Assembly (NCBI RefSeq): GCF_003415675.1
Contig: NZ_QFZK01000001.1
Coordinates: 1 to 64,000, forward strand
Reading direction: 5' to 3'
Source: Rhodoferax lacus
GTDB taxonomy: Bacteria > Pseudomonadota > Gammaproteobacteria > Burkholderiales > Burkholderiaceae_C
Length of the DNA: 64,000 nucleotides
Shown here: one piece after another, positions 25,606 to 35,094 of the stretch
Position numbering within the stretch: the stretch's first letter is position 1
Layout: each line of letters starts with the position of its first letter
The notes under the pieces: model-generated
The model's input: the letters and a program-made list of their open reading frames with translations, nothing else
Database searches by the model: none
Told to the model about the DNA's origin: nothing
Position numbers and translations under genes: made by a program

Positions 25606-26622
25606 TCAGGCGCCTGTCGTTTGTGACGGTGTGCCGCCCGTCCCGAACTGGTGCCAGGCCCGGCGCAGCTGCGTATCCGAACTGAAGCCTGCCATCTCTG
25701 CGGCCTGCGTCACATTGCGCCCGCTGCGCAGCGCCTGCTGGGCCACGGCCAGGCGGATTTGCCGCAGATAAGCCAGTGGCGCCACACCCGCGTGATCCAC
25801 AAACAGGCGCGTCAGATGCCGCGGCGAGGTGTGTGCAAGGGCAGCCATGTTGGTCAGATTCCAGTCCTGTGCAGGCGCCTGGCTGATGGCGTCCTGCACC
25901 CGGTGCAGGGCCGGGTGCAAGTGGTTGCGGTGGGCCAGAAAGGGCGACAGCTCCGGGTCCTGCGGGCCGCGCCGCATAGCCACCACCATGGTCTGCGCCA
26001 CTTGCGCTGCAACCGCCGGGCCGCACACCTGGCTGATGCGGTGCAGGATCAAATCCACCCCGGTGGTCACGCCGGCGCTGCTGAAGACCGGCGCATCGTC
26101 CACAAACACCCGGTTGCTCACCACCTGGCAGGCGGGTGCGGCGGCCTGCAGTTCGCCCAGATGGTGGTGGTGCGTGGTGGCAGAGCGGCCATGGAGCAGG
26201 CCCGCATGGGCCGCCAGCACCGCACCGGCGCAAATGGTCAGCAGCTCCAACTGCCCGGTTTTGAGTGCCATGGGAGACAGCCAGCGCAGGGCGCTCTGGC
26301 TGGCGGCTGAATCCACCGCCACGTGATCACCCGGCTGGCCCACCAGGACCAGCCAGGTGGGCCGGGAGAAGGCCGCAGGCAAGGGCTCCAGGCCACTCAC
26401 CGTTACGCCCACCGAGCTGACGGTCTCGGGCAGCGGGCTGACAAAGCGCAAGTGAAAGGGCTGCCCTTTGCCCTGTTCTGCCATCGCCCGGTTGGCCATG
26501 CGCAGGGCTTCGGCGGGCCCAGCCCAATCCAGGATCAGGCTGTCGGGCAGCAGCAGGAACACCACGTCCCAGACGGGCTGGTCGGCTTGCGGATCTGCTT
26601 TCCTCTCCTGCTTCACCTTCAT
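25606..26622 (-). CDS. GlxA-family AraC-type regulator
   Basis: A 338-residue regulator: an N-terminal DJ-1/PfpI-like amidotransferase-type domain (VVFLLLPDSLILDWAGPAEA onward, with the nucleophile-elbow-like LLTICAGAVLAAHAG) and a C-terminal AraC HTH (NMAALAHTSPRHLTRLF and QAAEMAGFSSDTQLRRAW). Such GlxA proteins sense small metabolites and often control nearby amidohydrolases. Its start overlaps the stop of the DUF1272 gene by four bases (ATGA), so it is the last gene of a three-gene operon with the cysteine hydrolase, which it may regulate. Confidence 0.87.
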   Translation of the reverse strand: MKVKQERKADPQADQPVWDVVFLLLPDSLILDWAGPAEALRMANRAMAEQGKGQPFHLRFVSPLPETVSSVGVTVSGLEPLPAAFSRPTWLVLVGQPGDHVAVDSAASQSALRWLSPMALKTGQLELLTICAGAVLAAHAGLLHGRSATTHHHHLGELQAAAPACQVVSNRVFVDDAPVFSSAGVTTGVDLILHRISQVCGPAVAAQVAQTMVVAMRRGPQDPELSPFLAHRNHLHPALHRVQDAISQAPAQDWNLTNMAALAHTSPRHLTRLFVDHAGVAPLAYLRQIRLAVAQQALRSGRNVTQAAEMAGFSSDTQLRRAWHQFGTGGTPSQTTGA

Positions 26623-26879
26623 GTCCACTTGCCGGTCAGCTTGTCCAACAGCCCGGCCTGCAGCACGCGCCGGGTGGAGGCCGGGTTGTTCTGCAGCTTG
26701 CCCGCCGGACGCCGCGGCCGCTGCAGCAGTTCGCCGCCACAGTTGGGGCACAGGCCGTGCAACAGCGTGTCGGCGCAGTCTGCGCAGAAAGTGCATTCAA
26801 AGGTGCAGATGCGTGCCTGTTGCGAATCAGGTGGCAAATCCTTGTCGCAGCATTCGCAACCGGGTCTGAGTTCCAGCAT
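26619..26879 (-). CDS. DUF1272 zinc-ribbon-like protein
   Basis: An 86-residue protein that begins MLELRPGCECCDKDLPPDS and contains several cysteine pairs (CECC, CTFECTFCADC, CPNCGG), the hallmark of DUF1272, presumed to bind zinc. The function of the family is unknown. It sits between the cysteine hydrolase gene (29 bases upstream) and glxA (ATGA overlap), so all three are probably co-transcribed. The basic C-terminal tail (RPRRPAGKLQ) is typical. Confidence 0.85.
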   Translation of the reverse strand: MLELRPGCECCDKDLPPDSQQARICTFECTFCADCADTLLHGLCPNCGGELLQRPRRPAGKLQNNPASTRRVLQAGLLDKLTGKWT

Positions 26880-26908
26880 GGTGTTCTCCTGACGGAATCT
26901 GTTGCTGC

Positions 26909-27466
26909 TTAAGAGACCGCAGCCAGCGCCTGCTCCACCGTGCACACGCGTGCAAAGCGGCCGTCCAGCACGGTGGCGGTGCGGGTCTTGATGTCGGCTG
27001 CGCTCAGGGTCTGACCATCGGGCTGGGTCATGTCAAAGGTGAGGGTGGCATCCAGCACATAGTCCACCTCCCAGCCCAGGTCCGAGGCGTGGCGGGCCGT
27101 GGTTTCGCAGCACTGCTCGGTGCGTATGCCGCTCACCAGCAGCTTGTGGATGCGGTTCTCGGTCAGCCAGACCGACAGGCCCGTGCCCACCAGGGCGCTG
27201 TGGCGGTGCTTGGTGAAGGTGGCGGCGGCTGCAAAGTCAGCCAGGCCCTGCAGTGGCCGGACAAAGCCCGATGCCACTGCAAACGGATTGCCCGCCTCTT
27301 CAGGGCCGTCGCTGTGGAAGATGCGCACGATCGGCAGGCCCCGGGCTTGGGCGCCCGCAATCAGCGCGTTTTGCTGCAGCAGGTAGCTGCTGGCCAGGGG
27401 CTCATTCCAGCTGGGGCGCTGGCGAAAGGATTCCTGGGCGTCGATCACCAAAAGACATGTGTGCAT
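26909..27466 (-). CDS. Isochorismatase-family cysteine hydrolase
   Basis: A 185-residue hydrolase with the catalytic Asp in LLVIDAQESF, a Lys around FTKHRHSAL and the nucleophile Cys in SGIRTEQCCETTARHA. The family hydrolyses isochorismate, nicotinamide or carbamoyl-amino compounds; the exact substrate is not clear. It is first in an operon with DUF1272 and a GlxA regulator, which suggests a regulated small amide or carbamate catabolic step. Confidence 0.87.
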   Translation of the reverse strand: MHTCLLVIDAQESFRQRPSWNEPLASSYLLQQNALIAGAQARGLPIVRIFHSDGPEEAGNPFAVASGFVRPLQGLADFAAAATFTKHRHSALVGTGLSVWLTENRIHKLLVSGIRTEQCCETTARHASDLGWEVDYVLDATLTFDMTQPDGQTLSAADIKTRTATVLDGRFARVCTVEQALAAVS

Positions 27467-27574
27467 GGCCTGTTCCCGGTTCGGGTTTCAAGTGGATAAG
27501 CCATGATTCTGCAGGGCATGGTGCTTTGCCGCTACACACAGACCGACAAGTGCCGGTCATTTTCGGACAAGATG

Positions 27575-27599
27575 ACAAGGCCCCGTGCAGGGGCCTTGT
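27575..27599 (-). terminator. Hairpin after purM, probable terminator
   Basis: Ten-base perfect stem ACAAGGCCCC / GGGGCCTTGT with a five-base loop, three bases after the purM stop. The T-run that follows on the minus strand is weak, so it may need Rho or may only stabilise the mRNA end. Confidence 0.5.
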
Positions 27600-27602
27600 G
27601 CC

Positions 27603-28670
27603 TCAGGACACGACGACGGCTGCCGTATCGCCCTTGGCCGTGATGCGGCCAATGGTGTACACGCGCTCACCGGCTGCAGCCAGGGTGGCGGCGCAGGCTT
27701 CTGCGGAAGCCGCGTCCACCACCACCACCATGCCGATGCCGTTGTTGAAGGTGCGGTTCATCTCGATGTCGTCGATGCCGGCAGTCTTTTGCAGCCAGGC
27801 AAAGAGCTCGGTCTGGGGCCAGCTGCCCTTGACCAGGTGCGCGGCCATGCCCTCGGGCAGCACGCGGGGGATGTTCTCCAGCAGGCCGCCGCCGGTGATG
27901 TGGGCCAGGGCCTTGATGCCGCTGCTGGCGTCAGCCGACAGCGGGTGGGCGGCCAAGGCGGCCAGCACGTTTTTCACGTACAGGCGGGTGGGCTCCATCA
28001 GGGCCTGTTTGAAGGGTTTGCCATCCAGCGTGGCGGGGGCTTGAGAGCCTGCGCGCTCAATGCACTTGCGCACCAGGCTGAAGCCGTTGGAGTGCACGCC
28101 GCTGCTGGCCAGGCCCAGCACCACGTCGCCGGGAGCGACCGAGGCGCCGGTGAGGATTTTGGATTTTTCCACCGCGCCCACGGCAAAGCCGGCCAGGTCG
28201 TATTCACCCGAGGGGTACATACCGGGCATCTCGGCGGTTTCGCCGCCGATCAGGGCGCAGCCGGAGAGCTCGCAGCCTTTGGCAATGCCGCCCACCACGG
28301 CAGCAGCGGTGTCCACATCGAGCTTGCCGCAGGCAAAGTAGTCCAGGAAGAACAGGGGCTCGGCACCCTGCACCAGCACGTCGTTGACGCTCATGGCCAC
28401 CAGGTCGATGCCCACGGTGTCGTGCATATTCCACTCAAAGGCCAGCTTGAGCTTGGTGCCCACACCATCGGTGCCGCTGACCAGCACAGGCTCCTTGTAG
28501 CGCTTGGGCACTTCAAACAGGGCGCCAAAGCCGCCAATACCGGCCAGCACGCCTTCGCGCATGGTCTTCTTGGCCAGAGGCTTGATGCGTTCCACCAGGG
28601 CGTCTCCGGCGTCAATATCAACACCGGCATCTTTGTAGGAAAGGGGGGTAGGGGAATTAGATTGGGTCAT
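27603..28670 (-). CDS. purM: Phosphoribosylformylglycinamidine cyclo-ligase
   Basis: A 355-residue AIR synthetase of purine synthesis. [20 protein letters not shown] at the start, [15 protein letters not shown] and [12 protein letters not shown] are characteristic, and the C-terminal ATP-grasp-like AIRS half has [17 protein letters not shown] start at the ATG at 28670 ([10 protein letters not shown]). It is divergent from the perM-type gene across 82 bases. Confidence 0.97.
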   Translation of the reverse strand: MTQSNSPTPLSYKDAGVDIDAGDALVERIKPLAKKTMREGVLAGIGGFGALFEVPKRYKEPVLVSGTDGVGTKLKLAFEWNMHDTVGIDLVAMSVNDVLVQGAEPLFFLDYFACGKLDVDTAAAVVGGIAKGCELSGCALIGGETAEMPGMYPSGEYDLAGFAVGAVEKSKILTGASVAPGDVVLGLASSGVHSNGFSLVRKCIERAGSQAPATLDGKPFKQALMEPTRLYVKNVLAALAAHPLSADASSGIKALAHITGGGLLENIPRVLPEGMAAHLVKGSWPQTELFAWLQKTAGIDDIEMNRTFNNGIGMVVVVDAASAEACAATLAAAGERVYTIGRITAKGDTAAVVVS

Positions 28671-28752
28671 GGAAAGTGGCTGGGGGCTTTTGCAAGGGTC
28701 AAGCCCGATAGAATTTGCCCTTGATTTTAAGGGTTTCAAACTCCTCGCCTGT

Positions 28753-29835
28753 ATGCAATTCACCCCCACCCAAAAAACTTTAGCCGCCTGGGGTGCCATT
28801 GCGGCTGCGTTTTTGCTCGCGCTGTGGCTGCTGGCACCTGTGTTGGCTCCCTTTGTGGTGGCCGCGGTACTGGCCTATGCGCTCACCCCGGTGGTGGACT
28901 GGCTGGACGATGTGGGGCGGGGCCGCGTGCCGCGTGTGCTGGCTGTTCTGGTGGTGGAACTGCTGTTTGTCATCGCCGTGCTGGCCCTGGTGCTGCTGGT
29001 GATACCTATTCTGGCCAAAGAGTTGCCTTTGATCCGCGACCAGTTGCCGGTGCTGCTGGAGCGTGCGGTGGCGCTGGTGCAGCCCCTGCTCACGCAGTGG
29101 GGCTTTGAGGTGGCACTGGACATGGAAAGTGTGCGGGGCTTTGTCAAAGCCTACCTGGACACCAATTTCCAGGATGCGCTGGGTTCCGTACTGTCCTCAT
29201 TGAAGATTGGCGGCAGCGTGGCCTTCTCGCTGATTGGCAACCTGGTGCTGATCCCGGTGGTGCTGTTTTACCTGCTGATGGAATGGGATGGCCTGGTGCA
29301 GCAGCTGCGGCAGCTGATTCCGCCTGCGCTGCGGCCTGCGTCAGACCACTTTGTGCGCGATGCCGATGCCGTACTGGGCCAATACCTGCGCGGGCAGATG
29401 CTGGTGATGCTGTTGCTGGCCGTCTACTACAGCGTGGGCCTCAAGCTGTTCGGGTTGGACCTGGCCCTGCCGATTGGCGTGTTCACCGGCCTGGCCGTGT
29501 TCGTGCCCTACCTGGGCTTCGGGCTGGGGTTGGCCCTGGCCACCTTCGCCGGCCTGCTGCAATTCACCGCCGCCTCGGGTTTCAGCCATACCGTGTTGAT
29601 GCTGGTGGTGGTGTTTGGCGTGGGCCAGTTGTTGGAGAGTTTTGTGCTCACGCCCAAGCTGGTGGGCGAGCGCATAGGCCTGCACCCTTTGGCTGTGATT
29701 TTTTCGCTGATGGCTTTTGGCCAGCTGTTCGGTTTTCTGGGCGTGCTGGTTGCGCTGCCGGTAAGCGCTGTATTGTTGGTGGCCATACGCCGCGTGCGCA
29801 CGGGCTACCTGGCCAGCCATCTCTACAAGGGCTGA
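28753..29835 (+). CDS. AI-2E family (PerM) membrane protein
   Basis: A 360-residue protein with about seven membrane segments, beginning with a paired hairpin ([20 protein letters not shown]) and ending with the conserved [15 protein letters not shown]-like segment (here [20 protein letters not shown]). Members have been linked to autoinducer-2 export or ion transport; the role here is not shown. It starts the conserved block perM-hda-HAD-pcnB-folK, with hda four bases downstream. The ATG at 28753 gives the normal length. Confidence 0.88.
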   Translation: MQFTPTQKTLAAWGAIAAAFLLALWLLAPVLAPFVVAAVLAYALTPVVDWLDDVGRGRVPRVLAVLVVELLFVIAVLALVLLVIPILAKELPLIRDQLPVLLERAVALVQPLLTQWGFEVALDMESVRGFVKAYLDTNFQDALGSVLSSLKIGGSVAFSLIGNLVLIPVVLFYLLMEWDGLVQQLRQLIPPALRPASDHFVRDADAVLGQYLRGQMLVMLLLAVYYSVGLKLFGLDLALPIGVFTGLAVFVPYLGFGLGLALATFAGLLQFTAASGFSHTVLMLVVVFGVGQLLESFVLTPKLVGERIGLHPLAVIFSLMAFGQLFGFLGVLVALPVSAVLLVAIRRVRTGYLASHLYKG

Positions 29836-29839
29836 GGCA

Positions 29840-30532
29840 ATGCCCATGAAACAGATCGCCCTGGACATCGGCCTGTCCGCCGGACCCACGGTGGCCAACT
29901 TTTGTGCCGGCCCCAATGCGGCCGCCTTGCAGCATCTGGCGCTGTGGCTGGGCGACAAAACCCAGGCGCAGACGCGCTCGCCAGTGCCCACCTACTACTG
30001 GGGGCCGGGCGGCAGCGGAAAGACCCATTTGCTCAAGGCCGCCCGCGAGGGCCTGCGCGAGCAGGGCGCACGTGTGGGCTGGTTGGATGCCTCGGTGCAC
30101 AACGCGCCCGACTATGCGGATGACTGGGCTGCCGTGCTGTTGGACGATGTGCATCTCTACACCGCCGCACAGCAGCAGGTGGCCTTCAACTGGTTTGTGA
30201 ACGCCCACGCCCTGCAGCGCCCGGTGATGGCAGCCGGTGAATACGCACCGGTGGAACTCAAGCTGCGCGACGATTTGCGCACCCGCCTGGGCTGGGGCCA
30301 TGTCTTTGGCCTGCAGTTGCTCAGCGAGCCCGAGCGCCGCGCCGTGCTGCGCCAGGCCGCGGACGACCGCGGCGTCTTTTTGGGCGATGAAGTCATGGAC
30401 TTCATGCTGACCCGCTTTTCCCGCGACCTGGGCCACCTGATGGAACTGCTGGAGCTGCTGGACGGCTACAGCCTGCAAAGCAAGCGCGCCATCACCATAC
30501 CCATGATCAAATCCATGATGGAGAACCAATGA
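29840..30532 (+). CDS. hda: DnaA regulatory inactivator Hda
   Basis: A 230-residue AAA+ protein related to DnaA domain III. Walker A is GPGGSGKTHLLKA near residue 55, Walker B is AVLLDDVHLY, and sensor regions follow (RDDLRTRLGWGHVF). The N-terminus contains QIALDI, which matches the sliding-clamp-binding motif of Hda. With the clamp it promotes ATP hydrolysis by DnaA and limits re-initiation. ATG codons at 29840 and 29846 are both possible. The stop overlaps the HAD gene by four bases. Confidence 0.93.
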   Translation: MPMKQIALDIGLSAGPTVANFCAGPNAAALQHLALWLGDKTQAQTRSPVPTYYWGPGGSGKTHLLKAAREGLREQGARVGWLDASVHNAPDYADDWAAVLLDDVHLYTAAQQQVAFNWFVNAHALQRPVMAAGEYAPVELKLRDDLRTRLGWGHVFGLQLLSEPERRAVLRQAADDRGVFLGDEVMDFMLTRFSRDLGHLMELLELLDGYSLQSKRAITIPMIKSMMENQ

Positions 30533-31215
30533 CCAAGAAGAAGCTGGCCCTGTTTGACCTGGACCACACCCTGATTCCGTTTGACTCGGACTACAGCTGG
30601 GGTGAGTTCACCATAGGCCTGGGCTGGAACGAGGCCGGGGAATTCAAGCGCCAGAATGACGCTTTCTACGCCCAGTACAAGGCCGGCACCCTGGACATCC
30701 ACGCCTACTGCCGCTTTGCCACCTCGGCGGTGTGCCGCCAGGGCGAAGAAAAATCCCGTGCAGCGCATGCCCAGTACATGCAGCAGGTGGTGTTGCCCGG
30801 CATCCGCGCCAATGCGCTGGCCCTGGTGCGCCAGCACCAGGAAGCGGGCGACACAGTGGTCATCATCACCGCCACCAACGAGTTTGTGACGCGCCCGATT
30901 GCCGCCGCTTTTGGCGTGCCCGAGCTCTTGGCCATCGAACTGGAGCGCGACGAGCGTGAGGGCGGTACCGGCTGGTACACCGGCGAAATCCGCGGCGTGC
31001 CGTCCTTCCGCGAAGGCAAGGTCACCCGCATGGAGCAGTGGATGGCCGAGCGCGGCCTGGACTGGGGCACCGTGCACACCACTTTTTATTCCGACTCCAT
31101 CAACGACGTGCCGCTGCTGGAAAAAGCCGACGTGGCCGTGGCAACCAACCCGGACGAGCGCTTGCGCCTGATGGCTACCGAGCGCCAATGGCGCATACTC
31201 GACCTGTTTGCCTGA
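30529..31215 (+). CDS. HAD-IB family phosphatase (SerB-like)
   Basis: A 228-residue haloacid dehalogenase-superfamily hydrolase of subclass IB. Motif I is FDLDHTL, motif II lies at VIITATNEFV, motif III at the Lys of FREGKVTRM and motif IV is YSDSINDVPLL. The cap is helical. It resembles phosphoserine phosphatase but the natural substrate is uncertain. It overlaps hda by four bases and precedes pcnB in a gene order conserved among betaproteobacteria. Confidence 0.88.
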   Translation: MTKKKLALFDLDHTLIPFDSDYSWGEFTIGLGWNEAGEFKRQNDAFYAQYKAGTLDIHAYCRFATSAVCRQGEEKSRAAHAQYMQQVVLPGIRANALALVRQHQEAGDTVVIITATNEFVTRPIAAAFGVPELLAIELERDEREGGTGWYTGEIRGVPSFREGKVTRMEQWMAERGLDWGTVHTTFYSDSINDVPLLEKADVAVATNPDERLRLMATERQWRILDLFA

Positions 31216-31245
31216 AAGCAGGCAGGAAACCCTAGGAAGACAGAC

Positions 31246-32835
31246 TTGATCAAGACATTCATCGACAAACTGCTGGGCAAGGCAGGCGTAGCCAAGCGCA
31301 CAGCCGGCCCCAAGTTTGGAAAGCGCGTGGAAGTGCCCGCCAGCACCCACGGCATAGATCCCAGCCTGGTGGACGAACGCGCCGCCAATGTGGTGCGCAC
31401 CCTCAAGAGCGCGGGCTTTGAGGCCTACATCGTGGGTGGCGCCGTGCGTGACCTGCTGCTGGGCCTGCGACCCAAAGACTTTGACGTGGCCACCAACGCC
31501 ACGCCCGAGCAGGTCAAGGGCCTGTTCCGCCGGGCCTTCATCATCGGGCGGCGCTTTCGCATCGTCCACGTGGTGTACGGGCGGGGCCGCGAGAACGAGG
31601 TGATCGAAGTCTCCACCTTCCGCGCCTACCTGGACAATGCCGCGGCCGAACAGGTGGCGGGCAACGAGAAGACCAGCAAGAGCGAACTGGCCGGCATGCA
31701 CCACGCGGTGGACTCCACCGGTCGCGTTCTGCGCGACAACGTCTGGGGCCCGCAGGAAGAAGACGCAGTGCGCCGCGACTTCACCATCAACGCGATGTAC
31801 TACGACCCCGAGACGCAGATCGTGGTGGACTACCACAATGGCCTGAAAGACGCCAAGAACCACACCCTGCGCATGATTGGCGACGCCGCCACACGCTACC
31901 GGGAAGACCCGGTGCGTATCATCCGCGCCGTGCGCTTCTCGGCCAAGCTCAATGCCCTGGGCTTCAAGATGGACGCCAAGACCTCGGGTCCGCTGATCAA
32001 GTCGCAAGCCCTGCTGGCCGACGTGCCGCAAAGCCGTCTGTTTGACGAGATGCTCAAGCTGCTGCAAACCGGCCACGCCCTGGCGTCGATTGCACAGCTG
32101 AAGTCCCTGAATATGCACACCGGCATCTACCCGCTGCTGGACGTGGTGGTGGAGCGCGCCGACCAGCCCTTTGTGAACGCCGCCCTGAAAGACACCGACC
32201 GCCGCGTGGGCGAGGGCAAGCCTGTGGCACCCAGCTTCCTGCTGGCCTGCGTGCTCTGGGCCGATGTGCGTGACGGCTGGGCCCGCCGCATGGCCGACCA
32301 CCAGCACAGCCACCCGGCGCTGCAGGATGCGATAGAAGACGTGTTCAACGCCCGCATTGGTGATGTGTCGGGCCGTGGCCGCCTGGCCGGTGACATGCGC
32401 GAGATCTGGCTCTTGCAGCCGCGCTTTGAAAAGCGCGTAGGCAGCACGCCCTTTGGCATGGTGGACCAGCCGCGCTTTCGCGCCGCCTTCGACTTCATGC
32501 GCCTGCGTGCCGATGCCGGTGAAATTGAAGAAGTGCTGGCCGATTGGTGGCAGGAATTCAGCATGGCCGACGACAACCTGCGCCAGGACATGATCGACCA
32601 GGTGCGCGCCGAACAGCAGGCCCGCCCCAAGGCGCCACGTGTGCACCGCGCGCCTGCCCCGGTGCGTGACCAGCCCCCGCGTGACGCGGCAACGCCCGCG
32701 CCCGGTCCGCAAACCGATACCCAGCCTTCCACCGAAGAAGGCAGCACCGCCCCGCGCAAGCGCCGCCGCAAACGCCGCCCCAGTGGTGGTGGTGGCGGCG
32801 GTGAAGCAGCGCCCACGGGCGGCAGCGATTACTGA
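31246..32835 (+). CDS. pcnB: Poly(A) polymerase I
   Basis: A 529-residue nucleotidyltransferase of the class II CCA-adding/poly(A) family. VGGAVRDLLLG and the DxD pair in PKDFDVATNATPEQV form the active site; FRRAFIIGRRFRIVHV and EEDAVRRDFTINAMYYD follow. The PcnB-specific long C-terminus ends in a very basic, Gly-rich tail (KRRRKRRPSGGGGGG) likely to bind RNA. It tails RNAs for decay. Translation appears to start at a TTG (31246, MIKTFIDKLLGK). Confidence 0.94.
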   Translation: MIKTFIDKLLGKAGVAKRTAGPKFGKRVEVPASTHGIDPSLVDERAANVVRTLKSAGFEAYIVGGAVRDLLLGLRPKDFDVATNATPEQVKGLFRRAFIIGRRFRIVHVVYGRGRENEVIEVSTFRAYLDNAAAEQVAGNEKTSKSELAGMHHAVDSTGRVLRDNVWGPQEEDAVRRDFTINAMYYDPETQIVVDYHNGLKDAKNHTLRMIGDAATRYREDPVRIIRAVRFSAKLNALGFKMDAKTSGPLIKSQALLADVPQSRLFDEMLKLLQTGHALASIAQLKSLNMHTGIYPLLDVVVERADQPFVNAALKDTDRRVGEGKPVAPSFLLACVLWADVRDGWARRMADHQHSHPALQDAIEDVFNARIGDVSGRGRLAGDMREIWLLQPRFEKRVGSTPFGMVDQPRFRAAFDFMRLRADAGEIEEVLADWWQEFSMADDNLRQDMIDQVRAEQQARPKAPRVHRAPAPVRDQPPRDAATPAPGPQTDTQPSTEEGSTAPRKRRRKRRPSGGGGGGEAAPTGGSDY

Positions 32836-32856
32836 CCTCGGCCATAGGGAGTTGTG

Positions 32857-33321
32857 ATGCGGGAGCCTGTGATTGCCTACATCGGCCTGGGTGCCAATCT
32901 GGGCGACCCGCGCACTGCGGTGTTGTGCGCCATCGATGCCATCGCCGACCTGGACGGCCTGGCTCTTACTGCCCAGTCTTCCCTGTATGGCAGCGCCCCT
33001 GTGGATGCCGGCGGCGCAGATTACGTCAACGCCGTGGTGCAGGTGACCACCCGGCTCAAACCCCATGCCCTGCTGGCGCAACTCCAGGGCATTGAAAATG
33101 CGGCCGGGCGCAGCCGCCCGTTTCGCAATGCACCGCGCACCCTAGATCTGGATGTACTGCTCTACGCCCAACTGGTGTTGAACGACGCCGACCTGGTGCT
33201 GCCGCACCCGCGCATGTGGCAACGCGCCTTTGTGCTACAGCCCCTGGCCGAGCTTGCGCCCGATCTGGTGAGTGCCGAACAGTTGCAGGCCGTGGCCGAG
33301 CAGTCGGTGTGGGTGTTGTGA
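32857..33321 (+). CDS. folK: HPPK, folate pathway pyrophosphokinase
   Basis: A 154-residue 2-amino-4-hydroxy-6-hydroxymethyldihydropteridine pyrophosphokinase. IAYIGLGANLGDP at the start, RSRPFRNAPRTLDLDVLLY with the catalytic Asp pair and LVLPHPRMWQRAFVLQPL are diagnostic. It follows pcnB by 21 bases; the ATG at 32857 is preceded by an in-frame GTG at 32854. Tetrahydrofolate made by this route is the one-carbon acceptor for the sarcosine/dimethylglycine enzymes encoded further right. Confidence 0.95.
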   Translation: MREPVIAYIGLGANLGDPRTAVLCAIDAIADLDGLALTAQSSLYGSAPVDAGGADYVNAVVQVTTRLKPHALLAQLQGIENAAGRSRPFRNAPRTLDLDVLLYAQLVLNDADLVLPHPRMWQRAFVLQPLAELAPDLVSAEQLQAVAEQSVWVL

Positions 33322-33331
33322 GGCCTTTGCG

Positions 33332-34219
33332 GTGAAGCGCCTGCCGCCGCTGAATGCGCTCAAGGCCTTTGCCGTGGCCGCGCGTGAGGGCAGCTTCACC
33401 CATGCGGGTGAGGTGCTGCACGTCACGCAGGGTGCCATCAGCCGCCAGGTCAAGCAGTTGGAGACCGCCCTGGGCGTGCCTCTGTTTGTGCGTGTGCACC
33501 AGGCCGTGGAACTCACGCCCGCCGGGCGGGAGTTGGCTGACACCCTGGGCCGCCTGTTTGCAGAGATGGAGGTGGCCGTCAACCGCGCCGCCGGTCAGCA
33601 CCGCCCGGAAGTGCTGACGGTGAATGCGCCGCCCACCTTCGCCACACGTTGGCTGGCGCCGCGCCTCTCCGACTTCCGCGCGCGCTTTCCGCATATTGAC
33701 CTGTCCATCACTACCGACCGCATCACCACCCTGCGGGAAGCCCGTTCGCTGGACTGCATGGTGGTCTTCGACACCCAGGCCTGGCCGCGCACCCCCTGCG
33801 AGCCGGTGATGAAGGAGCGCCACGTGATGGTCAGCAGCCCGTCCTTGTGGCGCGCCAGCAAGCCGCCAGCCCTGCCAGGTGCCACGCTACTGCATGTGCT
33901 GGACGGCGGACAGCGCCTGCCGGTGTGGGAGCAGTGGATTGCCCAGCATGGGCCACTGGCACTCGATGTGCGGCCCGGCCTGACCTTCAGCACCCTGGAC
34001 CAGGCCATTAGCGCCGCCATTGCCGGGGCCGGCGTGGTCATCGTGGACGAGGCCATGGTGGTGCGCGAGCTGCAGTCGGGTGAGCTGATACGCCACAACA
34101 CGCTGTATGTGGAAGGCCCGTTTGCCTACTGGTTTGTGGTGCCCAGCAGTGAGCCTACCACCCCCGCGCGGGTGCATGACTTCAAGACCTGGCTGATGCA
34201 GAAAGCCTTGCCGGATTAG
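33332..34219 (+). CDS. LysR-family regulator (GcvA-like)
   Basis: A 295-residue LysR regulator. The N-terminal winged helix-turn-helix starts PPLNALKAFAVAAREGSFT, with HVTQGAISRQVKQLE as the recognition region; the LysR substrate-binding domain follows. PPLNALKAFxxAAR is typical of the GcvA/AmpR subgroup, which often controls glycine or amino-acid pathways. The start is a GTG at 33332, ten bases after folK. Its end overlaps the converging DMT transporter gene by four bases. The target is unknown; the right-hand catabolic cluster is possible. Confidence 0.88.
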   Translation: MKRLPPLNALKAFAVAAREGSFTHAGEVLHVTQGAISRQVKQLETALGVPLFVRVHQAVELTPAGRELADTLGRLFAEMEVAVNRAAGQHRPEVLTVNAPPTFATRWLAPRLSDFRARFPHIDLSITTDRITTLREARSLDCMVVFDTQAWPRTPCEPVMKERHVMVSSPSLWRASKPPALPGATLLHVLDGGQRLPVWEQWIAQHGPLALDVRPGLTFSTLDQAISAAIAGAGVVIVDEAMVVRELQSGELIRHNTLYVEGPFAYWFVVPSSEPTTPARVHDFKTWLMQKALPD

Positions 34220-35094
34220 TGCGCTGCCGTGCTGCGCCCCGAGCTCAGCACATTCACCAGCACCGCCGACACAATCACCGCGCCGCCCAGCAGGCTCTGT
34301 CCCGAGACGGCCTCGCCAAACAGGGCGTAGACCCACAGGGGGGCCAACGGAATTTCCAGCATGCACACCAGCGAGGCCAGCACCGCCTTGATGCGGCGCA
34401 CGCCCAGCAGGTACAGGCCAAAGCCCACGCCCACGTTGAGCACGCCATACAGCCACAGCCAGAGCAGGTCGTGCGTGCTGGTGCCTTCAAAAGTGGCAAA
34501 GGGGGCCATGGCCAGCGCGGCTACAAAGGCACCCACATAGGTCACTTTCACCATCTCGGCCTGGGGGTAGCGCTTGATGCCGATGGTGATGAGCGCAAAC
34601 AGCAATGTGGCCAGCAGACTCAGGGCTGCCCCCATGAGGTTGTGCAGCGAGTTTTGACCCCACACGATCAGGCCCATGCCCAGCACCACGGTGGCAGTGC
34701 ACAGCAGGTCGATGCGCTGCACCACCGTTCCCAGCAGCAGGGCCGAGAGCAGCAGGGTCATGATGGGAAAGGCGCTGTAGATAAACACCACGTCGGCCAC
34801 GGGCGCGTAAAAGAAGGCGGCAATAAAGCACACCATGGCGCCCGAACCCGCCAGGGACATCCAGAACTCCGGCCAGGTCAGGCGCCACAGGCTGCCCAGG
34901 TCCTGGCGTTTGGCCAGCAGGGCTTGCGCGGCCAGCACCGACAGGCCGCCCAGGGCAGAGCGCCAGAACAGCGTGGTGAACACATCGGTGCTGACCACGC
35001 GCGGGAACAACCCCGCCGTGCTCCACGACAAGGCCGCCAGCGCAATCAGTGCAATGCCCGCCCAGAGATTGGCGCGGGCGCCTGCCTGGTTCAC
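34216..35094 (-). CDS. DMT-superfamily (EamA) transporter
   Basis: A 292-residue protein with about ten membrane helices arranged as two EamA repeats (first LIALAALSWSTAGLFPRVV, second beginning near LMGAALSLLATLLFALI). Family members export or exchange amino acids and other small metabolites. It overlaps the ABC ATPase gene by four bases (ATGA), which places it at the end of the ABC transporter operon: an importer and a possible exporter co-expressed. Confidence 0.88.
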   Translation of the reverse strand: MNQAGARANLWAGIALIALAALSWSTAGLFPRVVSTDVFTTLFWRSALGGLSVLAAQALLAKRQDLGSLWRLTWPEFWMSLAGSGAMVCFIAAFFYAPVADVVFIYSAFPIMTLLLSALLLGTVVQRIDLLCTATVVLGMGLIVWGQNSLHNLMGAALSLLATLLFALITIGIKRYPQAEMVKVTYVGAFVAALAMAPFATFEGTSTHDLLWLWLYGVLNVGVGFGLYLLGVRRIKAVLASLVCMLEIPLAPLWVYALFGEAVSGQSLLGGAVIVSAVLVNVLSSGRSTAAH

